From contig NZ_SDWT01000001.1 of assembly GCF_004137255.1 (NCBI RefSeq), positions 868,001 through 932,000 on the forward strand: a DNA stretch of 64,000 nucleotides, read 5' to 3'. Positions 19,021 to 27,857 of this stretch are shown piece after piece (the stretch's first letter is position 1; every line of letters starts with the position of its first letter). The notes beneath the pieces are model-generated. The model was not told where the DNA came from, did not search any database, and saw nothing but the letters and a program-made list of their open reading frames with translations. A program made the translations under genes and the position numbers. This stretch comes from Nocardioides oleivorans. Its GTDB lineage: Bacteria; Actinomycetota; Actinomycetes; Propionibacteriales; Nocardioidaceae.

Positions 19021-19560
19021 GTGCTGAGCTTCGACGTGCTGGTGGAGATCCCCAAGGGCGAGCGCAACAAGTACGAGGTCGACCACGAGTCGGGCCGCAT
19101 CCGTCTGGACCGCATGCTCTTCACCTCGACCGCCTACCCGGCCGACTACGGCTACATCGAGAACACGCTGGGTCAGGACGGCGACCCGCTCGACGCGCTC
19201 GTGATCCTCCAGTCGCCGACCTTCCCGGGCTGCCTCATCGAGTGCCGCGCGATCGGCATGTTCCGGATGACCGATGAGGCCGGCGGCGACGACAAGGTCC
19301 TCTGCGTGCCCAGCCACGACCCGCGCCTGGAGCACCTCCGCGACATCAACCACGTCTCCAAGTACGACCGCCTGGAGATCCAGCACTTCTTCGAGGTCTA
19401 CAAGGACCTCGAGCCCGGCAAGTCCGTCGAGGGTGCCGACTGGGTCGGCCGCACCGAGGCCGAGGCCGAGGTCCACGCCTCGTTCGAGCGCTTCAAGGCC
19501 ATCGGCCACGGCAACGACGTCGACAACCTCGCCGACGACAGCCTGGGCGAGGACGCCTGA
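19021..19560 (+). CDS. ppa: Inorganic pyrophosphatase
   Basis: Family I soluble PPase, 179 residues; hydrolyses pyrophosphate to drive biosynthesis. [18 protein letters not shown] near the start, [20 protein letters not shown] (the Asp metal cluster) and DDKVLCVP are diagnostic. I choose the GTG at 19021 because GGAGGA lies at 19011-19016 with good spacing and the product then begins like other actinobacterial PPases; the GTG at 19009 overlaps that ribosome-binding site. Converges on lon with 31 bases between. Confidence 0.95.
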   Translation: MLSFDVLVEIPKGERNKYEVDHESGRIRLDRMLFTSTAYPADYGYIENTLGQDGDPLDALVILQSPTFPGCLIECRAIGMFRMTDEAGGDDKVLCVPSHDPRLEHLRDINHVSKYDRLEIQHFFEVYKDLEPGKSVEGADWVGRTEAEAEVHASFERFKAIGHGNDVDNLADDSLGEDA

Positions 19561-19591
19561 TCCTCGGCTCGCCAGAGCTGCTGTAACGACC

Positions 19592-21961
19592 TCAGGCGGC
19601 GCTCGCCTCGCTCGCGGCCGCGACGGGCGCTGCCACCTCCAGGGCCTCGGCCAGGATGTCGGTGACCCGCCCGACCGGGCGCACGTCGAGCTCGGCGAGC
19701 AGCTCGGCCGGTACGTCGTCGAGGTCGGGGCGGTTGCGCTCCGGGACGAACACCACGGCGAGCCCCGCCCTCTGCGCGGCCAGCAGCTTCTGCTTCACGC
19801 CGCCGATCGGGAGCACGCGGCCGGACAGGGTCACCTCGCCGGTCATCCCGACGTCGGAGCGCACCGGGCGACCGGTCAGCAGCGACACGAGCGCGGTCAC
19901 CATCGTGACGCCCGCGGACGGCCCGTCCTTGGGGATCGCGCCGGCCGGGAAGTGCACGTGGATCGCCTTCTCGAAGACGGCCGGGTCGATCCCGAGCTCG
20001 CCCGCGTGCGCACGCACCCAGGACAGCGCGATCGAGGCCGACTCCTTCATCACGTCACCGAGCTGGCCGGTGACGGTGAGGCCCGCAGGTCCGTCGGACA
20101 CCGACGTCTCGACGTACAGCACGTCCCCGCCGAGGCCCGTGACGGCCAGGCCGGTCGCGACGCCGGGCACGTCGGTGCGCTCGTGCGTGTCGGGTGTGAA
20201 GCGCGGGCGGCCGACCAGGTCGACGAGGCCGTCCCGGTCGATGTCCATCCGCTCCACGTCGCCGGTTGCGAGCCGCGTCGCGGCCTTGCGGAACGCCTTC
20301 GCCAGCAGCCGCTCGAGCTGTCGTACGCCGGCCTCGCGGGTGTAGTTGGCGGCGATCTCGCCGAGCGCGTCGTCCGAGATCGTCACCTCCTCGGGCGTCA
20401 GGGCGGCCCGCTCGAGCTGGCGTGGCACGAGGAAGTCGCGGGCGATGGCGACCTTGTCGTCCTCGGTGTAGCCGTCGATCGTCACCAGCTCCATGCGGTC
20501 CAGGAGTGCCGACGGGATCTGCTCGACCACGTTGGCGGTGGCGATGAAGAGCACGTCGGACAGGTCGAGGTCGAGCTCGAGGTAGTGGTCGCGGAAGGTG
20601 TGGTTCTGCGCCGGGTCGAGCACCTCGAGCAGCGCCGCGGCCGGGTCACCGCGGTAGTCGGCGCCGACCTTGTCGACCTCGTCGAGCAGGACGACCGGGT
20701 TCATCGACCCCGCCTCCTTGATGGCCCGCACGATGCGACCCGGGAGGGCTCCGACGTACGTCCGGCGGTGGCCGCGGACCTCCGCCTCGTCGCGCACGCC
20801 GCCGAGGGCGACGCGGACGAAGTTGCGTCCGAGCGCGCGCGCGACGGACTCGCCGAGCGACGTCTTGCCGACACCGGGAGGCCCGGCCAGCAGCACGACG
20901 GCGCCGGACCCGCGTCCGCCGATGACCTCCAGGCCGCGCTCGGCCCGACGGGCACGCACCGCGAGGTACTCGGTGATCCTGTCCTTGACCTCGTCGAGGC
21001 CGTGGTGGTCGGCGTCGAGCACGGCGCGCGCGGCGGCGACGTCGTGGGAGTCCTCGGTGCGCTCGTTCCACGGCAGCTCGAGGACGGTGTCGAGCCAGGT
21101 GCGGATCCAGCCGGCCTCGGGGGCCTGGTCGCTGGAGCGCTCGAGCTTGTCGACCTCGCGCAGCGCCGCCTCGCGGACCGCCTCGGGCAGGTCGGCCGAC
21201 TCGACGCGGGCGCGGTAGTCGTCGGAGCCGTCGGGCTCGCCCTCGCCGAGCTCCTTGCGGATCGCGGCGAGCTGCTGACGCAGCACGAACTCGCGCTGCG
21301 TCTTCTCCAGGCCCTCGCGCACGTCGTTGCTGATCTTGTCGGTGACCTCGTCCTCGGTGTCGTAGGACCGGGTCCACTCGAGCAGCAGCCTCAGGCGCTC
21401 GCCCACGTCGGGCGTCTCGAGGACCTGGCGCTTCTGGTCGTCGGAGAGGTACGGCGCGTATCCGGAGGTGTCGGCGAGCACGTCCGGGTCGGTGATCCGA
21501 CGGACGTTCTCGATGATCTGCCACGCCTCGCGGCGCTCCAGGATCGAGACCACGAGCGCGCGGTAGTCCTCGGCGAGGGCGCGCAGCTCGTCGGTCACGA
21601 GTGTCTCGGGGACGGCCTCGGCCTCGACCCACAGGGCCGCCCCGGGACCGGGGACACCCGCGCCGATCGCGACGCGGCGCTCCGCGCGCAGGACGGCGGC
21701 GGGCTTGCCGCCCGCGAAGCGGCCGACCCGGTCGACGACGGCCACCACGCCGTGGGTGGCGTACCTGTCCTCGAGGCGGGGCGCCACCAGGACGCGCGAG
21801 GGCTCGTCGCCCGCCTCGCCGGTCCGGCTCGTGTCGTGGGCGAGGCGCGCGGCGTCGATCGCCGCGCGGGCGGAGTCGTCGAGCTCGATGGGCACGACCA
21901 TGCCGGGCAGCACGACCGTGTCGTGGAGGAACACCACGGGAAGCGACAGGTTCTGGGTCAT
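19592..21961 (-). CDS. lon: ATP-dependent protease Lon
   Basis: 789 residues, cytosolic AAA+ serine protease. Order: N-terminal substrate domain (about 1-195, starting LSLPVVFLHDTVVLPGM), helical linker, AAA domain with GPPGVGKTSLGES and LLDEVDKVG, then the protease domain with catalytic Ser in DGPSAGVTM and Lys in GGVKQKLLAAQ. ATG at 21961 with GAAGCGAG upstream is preferred to a longer GTG start at 22015. Only some actinobacterial lineages carry Lon; here it coexists with FtsH. No HAIR-type operator was recognised upstream by eye. Confidence 0.95.
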   Translation of the reverse strand: MTQNLSLPVVFLHDTVVLPGMVVPIELDDSARAAIDAARLAHDTSRTGEAGDEPSRVLVAPRLEDRYATHGVVAVVDRVGRFAGGKPAAVLRAERRVAIGAGVPGPGAALWVEAEAVPETLVTDELRALAEDYRALVVSILERREAWQIIENVRRITDPDVLADTSGYAPYLSDDQKRQVLETPDVGERLRLLLEWTRSYDTEDEVTDKISNDVREGLEKTQREFVLRQQLAAIRKELGEGEPDGSDDYRARVESADLPEAVREAALREVDKLERSSDQAPEAGWIRTWLDTVLELPWNERTEDSHDVAAARAVLDADHHGLDEVKDRITEYLAVRARRAERGLEVIGGRGSGAVVLLAGPPGVGKTSLGESVARALGRNFVRVALGGVRDEAEVRGHRRTYVGALPGRIVRAIKEAGSMNPVVLLDEVDKVGADYRGDPAAALLEVLDPAQNHTFRDHYLELDLDLSDVLFIATANVVEQIPSALLDRMELVTIDGYTEDDKVAIARDFLVPRQLERAALTPEEVTISDDALGEIAANYTREAGVRQLERLLAKAFRKAATRLATGDVERMDIDRDGLVDLVGRPRFTPDTHERTDVPGVATGLAVTGLGGDVLYVETSVSDGPAGLTVTGQLGDVMKESASIALSWVRAHAGELGIDPAVFEKAIHVHFPAGAIPKDGPSAGVTMVTALVSLLTGRPVRSDVGMTGEVTLSGRVLPIGGVKQKLLAAQRAGLAVVFVPERNRPDLDDVPAELLAELDVRPVGRVTDILAEALEVAAPVAAASEASAA

Positions 21962-22039
21962 GCTCGCTTCAACGTGCGGGAAACGGAGGATGATTCCGGT
22001 TGCGGTTTCGCCCACCGCGAACGCTCGCCCCGCCCGGCG

Positions 22040-22918
22040 TCACAGCCGGACGAGGTCGACGGGCTCCGACACCGAGCCGAGCTTGTCGGGGTTGCGGACG
22101 AGGTAGAGCCGGGTGACGACGCCGTCCTCGACCAGCATCGTGCCGACGCCGTCGCGCCGGCCGCCGATCACGAACTGGATGGCCGGCGAGCCGTTGAGCC
22201 AGACCGGCTGCAGCTCGATGGCGTCGGGGGTGACGGCGGTGAGGAAGCGGAGCACCTTGTCGCGGCCGCGGATCGGGTTGAGCGCGGCCTGGACCTTCCC
22301 GCCGCCGTCGGTCATCAGCACGATGTCGGGCGCGAGGACGTCCATCAGCCCCTGGAGGTCGCCGGACTCGGTGGCCGCGCGGAACCGCTCGATCACCGCG
22401 TCGCACTCGGCCCGGCTCACCGCCGCGCGCGGGCGGCGCTCGGCCACGTGCGCGCGGGCGCGGCTGGCGATCTGGCGGACGGCGGGCTCGGACTTCTCGA
22501 CGGCCTCCGCGATCTCGTCGTACGGCACGTCGAAGACCTCGCGCAGCACGAAGACCGCGCGCTCCGTCGGCGGCAGCGTCTCGAGCACGAGCAGCATCGC
22601 GGTCGAGACGCTGTCGGCCAGCTCGACGTCGAGCGCCACGTCGGGCGAGGTCAGCAGCGGCTCGGGCAGCCACGGGCCGACGTAGTCCTCGCGCCGGCGC
22701 GACAGCGTGCGGAGCCGGTTGAGCGAGAGGCGGGTGGCCATCCGGACGAGGTACGCCCGGGGGTCGCGCACCTCGGACGCGTCCTCCTGCCGGAGACGGT
22801 CCGCCCACCGCAGCCAGACCTCCTGCAGCACGTCCTCGGCGTCGGCGGCGGAGCCGAGCATCTCGTAGGACACGGTGAAGAGGAGGTTGCGGTGGGCGAT
22901 GAAGTGGTCCGTGCTCAC
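22040..22918 (-). CDS. ECF41-family RNA polymerase sigma factor (SigJ-like)
   Basis: 292 residues. Sigma-2 region (about 10-75) and sigma-4 region (about 110-160) are followed by a SnoaL-like C-terminal domain of about 120 residues. ECF41 landmarks are present: the WLPEPL linker motif between the sigma regions, DGGGK in the C-terminal domain, and a late YLVRNPDKL segment. In this family the fused domain replaces an anti-sigma factor and modulates activity (established knowledge). GTG at 22918 overlaps the upstream carboxymuconolactone-decarboxylase gene by 4 bases, the standard ECF41 partner arrangement. Confidence 0.93.
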   Translation of the reverse strand: MSTDHFIAHRNLLFTVSYEMLGSAADAEDVLQEVWLRWADRLRQEDASEVRDPRAYLVRMATRLSLNRLRTLSRRREDYVGPWLPEPLLTSPDVALDVELADSVSTAMLLVLETLPPTERAVFVLREVFDVPYDEIAEAVEKSEPAVRQIASRARAHVAERRPRAAVSRAECDAVIERFRAATESGDLQGLMDVLAPDIVLMTDGGGKVQAALNPIRGRDKVLRFLTAVTPDAIELQPVWLNGSPAIQFVIGGRRDGVGTMLVEDGVVTRLYLVRNPDKLGSVSEPVDLVRL

Positions 22919-23496
22919 CGACTGATGGTCCCAGCCTGCGCGAGCGGCAGCTCGCACACGTCGCTGAAGCCCTGCGAGGCGAGCCCGAGGGCCGAGTTGA
23001 AGCGCGAGCGCTCGTTCTCGATCGCGACCATCATCGTCAGCTCGACCATCGCGGCGTGGCCGAGCTGCCGGTCGAGGTCGGCGACCGTCTCGTCGGTGAC
23101 CGTCGGGGGCGTGACGGTCATCGCCTCGGCGTACGCCATCACGTCGCGCTCGAGGTCGGTGAAGGCGTCCGACTCCCGCCAGCGCGGCACCTCACGGACC
23201 TTCGACTCGTCGAGGCCCTTCGTGTGGGCCATGAAGTAGCCGAAGTCGAGGCACCACGAGCAGCCGATGGCGCCGGCGGCGGCCATCTCGGCGTACGCCT
23301 TGAGGTGCGGGTCGAGCGCCTTCCACCTCGCGACCTTCTGCTCGAAGCCGAAGACCGCCTTCGCGACGGGCAGGTGGTGCCACAGGACGTAGGCGTTGTC
23401 GGGCACCTGGCCCCACATGCGCCTCGCGACGCGGGTCATGATCGCGCCGTAGGCGCCGTCGAGGGTGGCCTTCGGGATGCGGAACTGGCTGGGCAT
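22915..23496 (-). CDS. Carboxymuconolactone decarboxylase/AhpD-like protein, ECF41 partner
   Basis: 193 residues, all-helical AhpD/CMD fold. The redox pair CSWC (Cys79, Cys82) followed by a His nine residues later (His91) fits alkylhydroperoxidase-like chemistry. Such CMD proteins are the commonest neighbours and targets of ECF41 sigma factors. ATG at 23496 has GAGGAG in front with 7-base spacing. A promoter matching the published ECF41 consensus lies 33-59 bases upstream, so this gene and the sigma factor behind it are probably autoregulated. Confidence 0.92.
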   Translation of the reverse strand: MPSQFRIPKATLDGAYGAIMTRVARRMWGQVPDNAYVLWHHLPVAKAVFGFEQKVARWKALDPHLKAYAEMAAAGAIGCSWCLDFGYFMAHTKGLDESKVREVPRWRESDAFTDLERDVMAYAEAMTVTPPTVTDETVADLDRQLGHAAMVELTMMVAIENERSRFNSALGLASQGFSDVCELPLAQAGTISR

Positions 23497-23528
23497 GTCA
23501 TCTCCTCTGGTGGGTGCGATGACATGGA

Positions 23529-23555
23529 GACACCGGCCGGCTCAGGTCTGTGACA
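23529..23555 (-). promoter_or_regulatory. ECF41-type promoter
   Basis: On the minus strand TGTCACA (complement of 23549-23555), exactly 16 bases, then TGTC (complement of 23529-23532). As I recall, the consensus is TGTCACA-N16-CGTC, so only one position differs. The -35 part overlaps the last codons of the upstream hydrolase gene. Expected targets are the CMD gene and the sigma factor itself. Confidence 0.75.
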
Positions 23556-24117
23556 ACCAGCCCTCGACGGCCCGGGCGACCTCGACGTGGATCTCGGCGG
23601 TGCGGACCGCGTCGGGAGTGCCCATGCCGTGGTCGGCGTCCGCCACCGCGAGCACGTCGCAGCCGGCGTCGGCGAGCTCGCGGGCGACGGCGACGTCCCA
23701 GAGCTCGTCGCGCAGCCCACCGACGAGGAGCTGCCTGCCGGGGTTGGCTGCGATGGCCTCGGCCACCGCCGGCTCCACGAGCAGCGGGGTGAGCCAGATC
23801 GCGTCGAGCCCGCGCTCGGCGGCGTACGACGCTGCGCGGGTGCCGAGCGACTTGGCGACGACCAGCACGTGGTCGGCGTCCTCCTGCTCGTGGGCGGCCG
23901 CGACGTGGCGGCGTACCCACTCCTCCGGGTCCTCCTCGCCGCGGGTGGTCGAGTCCCACCAGAGCTGTTGGACGGTGAACCCGTGCTGGAGCAGCGAGAC
24001 GCGGGCGAAGTCGAGCAGCGGCGCCGCGGGCGAGTAGGCGCGCCCGGGAGCCACGAGCGCGACGCCCCGGCTCTCGCCGTCGGGCTCGAACCGCGTGGGG
24101 AGTCCGCCGAAGGTCAT
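23542..24117 (-). CDS. Alpha/beta hydrolase-like protein
   Basis: 191 residues, a short alpha/beta hydrolase. VVAKSLGTRAA carries a Ser in nucleophile-elbow context (Lys-Ser-Leu-Gly rather than Gly-X-Ser-X-Gly), a later LLVGGLRDELWD offers the acid and DADHGMG the His. There is no signal peptide. The ATG at 24117 overlaps the methyltransferase stop by 4 bases, suggesting the two are co-translated. Its 3' end contains the -35 element of the ECF41 promoter. Substrate unknown. Confidence 0.75.
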   Translation of the reverse strand: MTFGGLPTRFEPDGESRGVALVAPGRAYSPAAPLLDFARVSLLQHGFTVQQLWWDSTTRGEEDPEEWVRRHVAAAHEQEDADHVLVVAKSLGTRAASYAAERGLDAIWLTPLLVEPAVAEAIAANPGRQLLVGGLRDELWDVAVARELADAGCDVLAVADADHGMGTPDAVRTAEIHVEVARAVEGWLSQT

Positions 24118-24785
24118 GCCCGGCTTCCTTTCGTCGCGCGGAAGTAGCCGATGCCCCCGTGCAGGGCCAGGTCGACGTGGTCGCAGCCGGCGTCGCGCAG
24201 CCACTGCCGTGCCTCGGCGGAGGTGCACATCGGGCCGAGGATGCCGATCGCGGAGCCGCCCCAGCGCAGTGGCCGGTAGCGCGGGCCGGTGTCGGTGAAG
24301 AGCGAGCTGCCGGTGATCGTGCCGCCGGGGCGGAGCACGCGGACGATCTCGTCGACGGCGCGGTGCGGGTCGGGGAAGCAGTGCAGGCCGGTGAGCGAGA
24401 CGACCAGGTCGAAGTCGTCGTCGGGGAAGGGCAGGTCGCCGACGTCGGCGACCTGCGGCGTGACCTGGTCGGCGACGCCCCGGCGCCGGGCGGTGGCCAT
24501 CGCGCGGTCGAGCATGGTGGCGGAGATGTCGGCCGCCACCAGGTCGATGCCCTGGCCGGGCCGGAGGCCACGCAGCGCGACGCCGGAGCCGGTGGGTACG
24601 TCGAGCACGCGGGCGCCGCGCGGCAGCGTGCCGATCTCGGCCGCTGCGTCGTGCAGGAGGGACAGGTCGCTGCCGGTGCCGGCCCGCCACGCAGCGCCGC
24701 CGAGGTGCTCGTGCTCCACCAGCCAGGGGTAGACGTAGGACCACAGCGGGTCCTCGCTCCACCCGCCCAGACCGGGGAGCCGCAC
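24114..24785 (-). CDS. Class I SAM-dependent methyltransferase
   Basis: 223 residues with a Rossmann methyltransferase core: motif I VLDVPTGSG, acidic end of strand 2 VAADIS, motif II-like VADVGDLPFPDDDFD and the post-motif VLRPGG. Resembles UbiE/menaquinone-type or small-molecule methyltransferases, but the acceptor cannot be inferred. GTG at 24785 begins one base after the acyl-CoA oxidase stop at 24787, so the genes 26835-23542 (minus) probably form one unit. Confidence 0.85.
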   Translation of the reverse strand: MRLPGLGGWSEDPLWSYVYPWLVEHEHLGGAAWRAGTGSDLSLLHDAAAEIGTLPRGARVLDVPTGSGVALRGLRPGQGIDLVAADISATMLDRAMATARRRGVADQVTPQVADVGDLPFPDDDFDLVVSLTGLHCFPDPHRAVDEIVRVLRPGGTITGSSLFTDTGPRYRPLRWGGSAIGILGPMCTSAEARQWLRDAGCDHVDLALHGGIGYFRATKGSRA

Positions 24786-24786
24786 G

Positions 24787-26835
24787 TCACTCGCCCCAGG
24801 CCAGGAGCTCGGGGCTGCGCAGCATCTCCTCGGGGACGCCGAACGCGTCGACGAGGTCGACGGCGAGCGGGCGCACCTTGCGGCACAGCGCGTTGACCTC
24901 GCGGCTGATCGCCTTCGAGCGGGTGCTGGAGAGCCGGCCGTGCTCCATGAACCAGGCCCGGTCGGCCTCGATGGTGCTGAGCGCGTGGAGGTCGCAGAGC
25001 AGGTTGAGCGCGACCTTCAGGTCGCCGTCGGGGAGCTCGGCGGCCTTGGCGACGAAGGCCTCGAGCACCAGCCGCTCGGTGTGTGCGCGGGCTGCCGCGA
25101 TGACGTGGTCCTGGACGCGGGAGAAGACCGCGCCCGGGTCCTCCTTCTGATCGATGCCGCGCTTGAGCCGGCGGGCGACCCCGCCGATCATGTGCTCCTC
25201 GCGGAAGCGGAGCATCGCGAGCTGGTAGCGCGGGTCGAGGAGGCCAGCCTCCTGGTCCCACGTGTCACCGCCCGGCAGCAGGTCGCGCACCGACTGCACG
25301 AGCTTGTGCACGGCGGTCCGCTCGACGACGGTGTCGACCGCGAGACCGGCGACGAAGCGCGCCATGCCGAGCTGGTCCATCTCCTCGAACTCGCCGGCGT
25401 AGTCGGTCAGCAGCCCCTTCGCGACGAGCTGGAGCAGCACGTGGTTGTCGCCCTCGAAGGTGGTGAAGACGTCCGTGTCGGCCTTGAGCGCGGCGAAGCG
25501 GTTCTCGCTGAGGTAGCCCGCGCCCCCGCAGGCCTCGCGGCACTCCTGGATCGTGCGGGTCGCGTGCCAGGTGCCGAGCGCCTTGGTGCCGGCGGCCCGG
25601 GACTCGAGCATCCGGCGTGCGTGCTCGTCGCTCCCCTCCTCGATCGGCCCGGGCCCGGAGAACACGTCGTGAAGCTGCGCGGCGACGACCTCCTGCGCGA
25701 AGTGCAGGGCGTACGTCCGCGCGACCAGCGGCAGCAGCCGACGCTGGTGCATGCCGTAGTCGAGGAGCACCTGCTCCTGCTCGGGGTCGGTCGCCTCGAA
25801 CTGACGGCGGCGCACGGCGTAGTGGGTGGCGATCGCGAGCGCGACCTTCGAGGCGTTGATGCCCGCGCCACCGACGCAGACGCGACCCTGGACGAGGGTG
25901 CCGAGCATCGTGAAGAAGCGCTTGTTGGGGTTGTCGATCGGCGAGAGGTAGCGGCCCTCCGGCGTCACCTCGGCGAACTGGTTGAGCAGTGCCGTGCGCG
26001 GCACGCGCAGCCCGTCGAACCAGATCCGGCCGTTGTCGACGCCGTTGAGGCCCATCTTCGGGCCGCAGTCCTCGATGCGTACGCCGTCGACGACCTCGCC
26101 GCCCTCGCGGATCCGGACGACGAAGGCGTGCACGCCGTGGCGCTCCCCCTCGACGTCGAGCTGCGCGAAGACCACCGCGAGCTCGGCGTGCGCGGCGGCG
26201 TTGCCGATGTAGTCCTTGCGGCTCGCGTCGTCGGGCGTGGTGATCACGAACTCCTGCGCCTCGACGTCGTACGTCGCCACGGTGCCGAGGGCCTGCACGT
26301 TGGAGCCGTGCCCGCTCTCGGTCATCGCGAAGCAGCCCATCGTGCGGCCGCTGACGAGGTCGGCGAGGTACGCGTCATGGTGCGCCTTCGTGCCGAGCTG
26401 GAGCACCGCCCCGCCGAACAGGCCGAACTGCACACCGACCTTGACGAGCACCGACAGGTCGCCGAGGGCGAGCGTCTCGAACGCGGCGATCGAGGCGCCG
26501 ATGTCGCCGCCCCCGCCGTACTCCTCGGGGAAGCCCATCCCGGTCTGGCCGGTCTCGGCCATCATGACCACGACATCCTTGACCCGCTCACGGAAGTCCG
26601 CGGTGGACATCTGCTCCTGGTCGAGGAGCACCTGCGCGTGCTCGGCGAGGTTGCTGCGCACGAGGTCGCGGACCTCGTGGTGGCGGCCGTCGAGCAGCCG
26701 GCGCATCTCGGCGACGTCGACCTCCGGCTGCTGGTAGCCCTTCGCGTGGTCGTCCGTGTCGACCTCGACCTGCGGCGCCTCGGGCTCGGGCGTGGGCATC
26801 TCGTCGGTCATCGGAGGGACCTGGTCGGTGGCCAT
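24787..26835 (-). CDS. Acyl-CoA oxidase/dehydrogenase (ACOX-like)
   Basis: 682 residues, longer than a standard acyl-CoA dehydrogenase (about 380) and matching the ACOX-like subgroup. FAD-binding CFAMTESGHGSN, the substrate segment NPNKRFFTMLGTLVQGRV and catalytic Glu in TFEGDN are visible; the C-terminal oxidase extension follows. It would desaturate acyl-CoA at the first beta-oxidation step, possibly passing electrons to oxygen. The ATG at 26835 has a TACCGT box ending 8 bases upstream and no clear ribosome-binding site. Divergent from a sulfotransferase with a 36-base gap. Confidence 0.88.
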   Translation of the reverse strand: MATDQVPPMTDEMPTPEPEAPQVEVDTDDHAKGYQQPEVDVAEMRRLLDGRHHEVRDLVRSNLAEHAQVLLDQEQMSTADFRERVKDVVVMMAETGQTGMGFPEEYGGGGDIGASIAAFETLALGDLSVLVKVGVQFGLFGGAVLQLGTKAHHDAYLADLVSGRTMGCFAMTESGHGSNVQALGTVATYDVEAQEFVITTPDDASRKDYIGNAAAHAELAVVFAQLDVEGERHGVHAFVVRIREGGEVVDGVRIEDCGPKMGLNGVDNGRIWFDGLRVPRTALLNQFAEVTPEGRYLSPIDNPNKRFFTMLGTLVQGRVCVGGAGINASKVALAIATHYAVRRRQFEATDPEQEQVLLDYGMHQRRLLPLVARTYALHFAQEVVAAQLHDVFSGPGPIEEGSDEHARRMLESRAAGTKALGTWHATRTIQECREACGGAGYLSENRFAALKADTDVFTTFEGDNHVLLQLVAKGLLTDYAGEFEEMDQLGMARFVAGLAVDTVVERTAVHKLVQSVRDLLPGGDTWDQEAGLLDPRYQLAMLRFREEHMIGGVARRLKRGIDQKEDPGAVFSRVQDHVIAAARAHTERLVLEAFVAKAAELPDGDLKVALNLLCDLHALSTIEADRAWFMEHGRLSSTRSKAISREVNALCRKVRPLAVDLVDAFGVPEEMLRSPELLAWGE

Positions 26836-26864
26836 ACCCGCCACGGTAGTGCGGCGGGTAGGTT
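26836..26864. promoter_or_regulatory. Divergent compact promoters with an inverted repeat
   Basis: The 36-base gap holds ACCCGCC (26836-26842) and GGCGGGT (26853-26859), a perfect 7-bp inverted repeat. A TACCGT box (minus, 26843-26848) ends 8 bases before the acyl-CoA oxidase ATG, and TAGGTT (plus, 26859-26864) ends 8 bases before the sulfotransferase ATG. A protein on the repeat would cover both promoters. Confidence 0.4.
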
Positions 26865-26871
26865 CACCGCG

Positions 26872-27753
26872 ATGAACGTGCCGGATGCCACCCCTCAGGG
26901 CGATCCCCTGGGCGTGCTGCCCTACAACTACGCCGTCGTCGGCGTGCAGAAGGGTGGTACATCGACGCTGGCGGTCACGCTGAACCAGCACCGCCTCGTG
27001 TGCCAGCCGCCCGACAAGGAGCGGCACTACTTCGACGACGAGGCCGTCGACTGGGCGGCGCCGGACTACGCCCGTGACTACACCGCCCCGCGCCGGGCGG
27101 CGGTCCACACGATGGTCGGCGACGCGTCACCGACGTACCTCTACTGGCCGCACGCGATGGAGCGGATGCAGCGCTACCGGCCCGACATGCCGCTCGTCGC
27201 CGTCTTCCGCGACCCGCTCGAGCGGCTCTTCTCGCACTGGGTGATGCTGCGCTCGCGCAACCTGGCGTGGCCGGACTGGCCGGACTTCCTCACCGAGTGG
27301 CCGCACACCTCGCTGCCGGACGCGGTCCCCCCGCCCGACGAGGTGCGCACGATGCGGTGGCGTCACATGACCGGCATCGCGCGCGGCTTCTACGGCGAGC
27401 AGCTGCAGCGCGGCTTCGAGCTCTTCCCGCGCCAGCAGTGGCTGCTGCTCGAGCTGCGGTCGATGCTCGGCGACTTCGACGCGACGATCGACCGGACGAC
27501 CGACTTCCTCGACCTCCCCCGCTTCGAGCAGGTGCCGCCGCTGAGGAACTGGCACGCCGGCGCCGAGCAGGTCCCCGGCACCGCGCCCACCGCCGACGAC
27601 CTCGCCCGCGTCGCCGAGGTCTACGCCCGCGACCTCGCGCTGTTCGAGGAGCTGTCCGGGATCGACACCTCCGCCTGGCCCACCCGCCTCGTCCTCGACG
27701 GGGACCTGGACCCCGCCGAGCTCGCCGCGCGGTTTGCGCGGAAGGTGCGCTGA
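26872..27753 (+). CDS. Sulfotransferase
   Basis: 293 residues, heparan-sulfate-sulfotransferase-like P-loop protein. The 5'-phosphosulfate loop VQKGGTSTL begins at residue 25, and the 3'-phosphate region is seen in VAVFRDPLERLFSHWVM. There are no membrane segments. It would use PAPS to sulfate a carbohydrate or lipid acceptor. The ATG at 26872 fits a leaderless start (TAGGTT ending at -8). It converges with the NlpC/P60 gene, and the intervening 104 bases are almost entirely one copy of the dispersed repeat. Second sulfotransferase of the window after 1-848. Confidence 0.88.
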   Translation: MNVPDATPQGDPLGVLPYNYAVVGVQKGGTSTLAVTLNQHRLVCQPPDKERHYFDDEAVDWAAPDYARDYTAPRRAAVHTMVGDASPTYLYWPHAMERMQRYRPDMPLVAVFRDPLERLFSHWVMLRSRNLAWPDWPDFLTEWPHTSLPDAVPPPDEVRTMRWRHMTGIARGFYGEQLQRGFELFPRQQWLLLELRSMLGDFDATIDRTTDFLDLPRFEQVPPLRNWHAGAEQVPGTAPTADDLARVAEVYARDLALFEELSGIDTSAWPTRLVLDGDLDPAELAARFARKVR

Positions 27754-27767
27754 GGGGGGCTCTCCCC

Positions 27768-27849
27768 GGCGGTCACCGGATATCCGGTGATTGCCCCGCT
27801 TGTCGGCCTGGATCTGGGTGCCGAACCGGGAGTCCCGGGTGCAAAGGTC
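27768..27849 (+). repeat. Dispersed double-palindrome repeat, copy A
   Basis: 82 bp. First module 27768-27795 is a 28-base palindrome centred on GATATC with two end mismatches. The second module begins CTTGTCGGCC and is less symmetrical than in copies C and D; the unit ends GGGTGCAAAGGTC. It fills the space between two converging genes, so it may act as a bidirectional terminator. Confidence 0.85.
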
Positions 27850-27857
27850 CCGTTATG

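Noticed and set aside
19274-23239. Long plus-strand open frame (1321 codons)
   Set aside because: Antisense to lon, the ECF41 sigma factor and the CMD gene, all with intact motifs. The product is low complexity.
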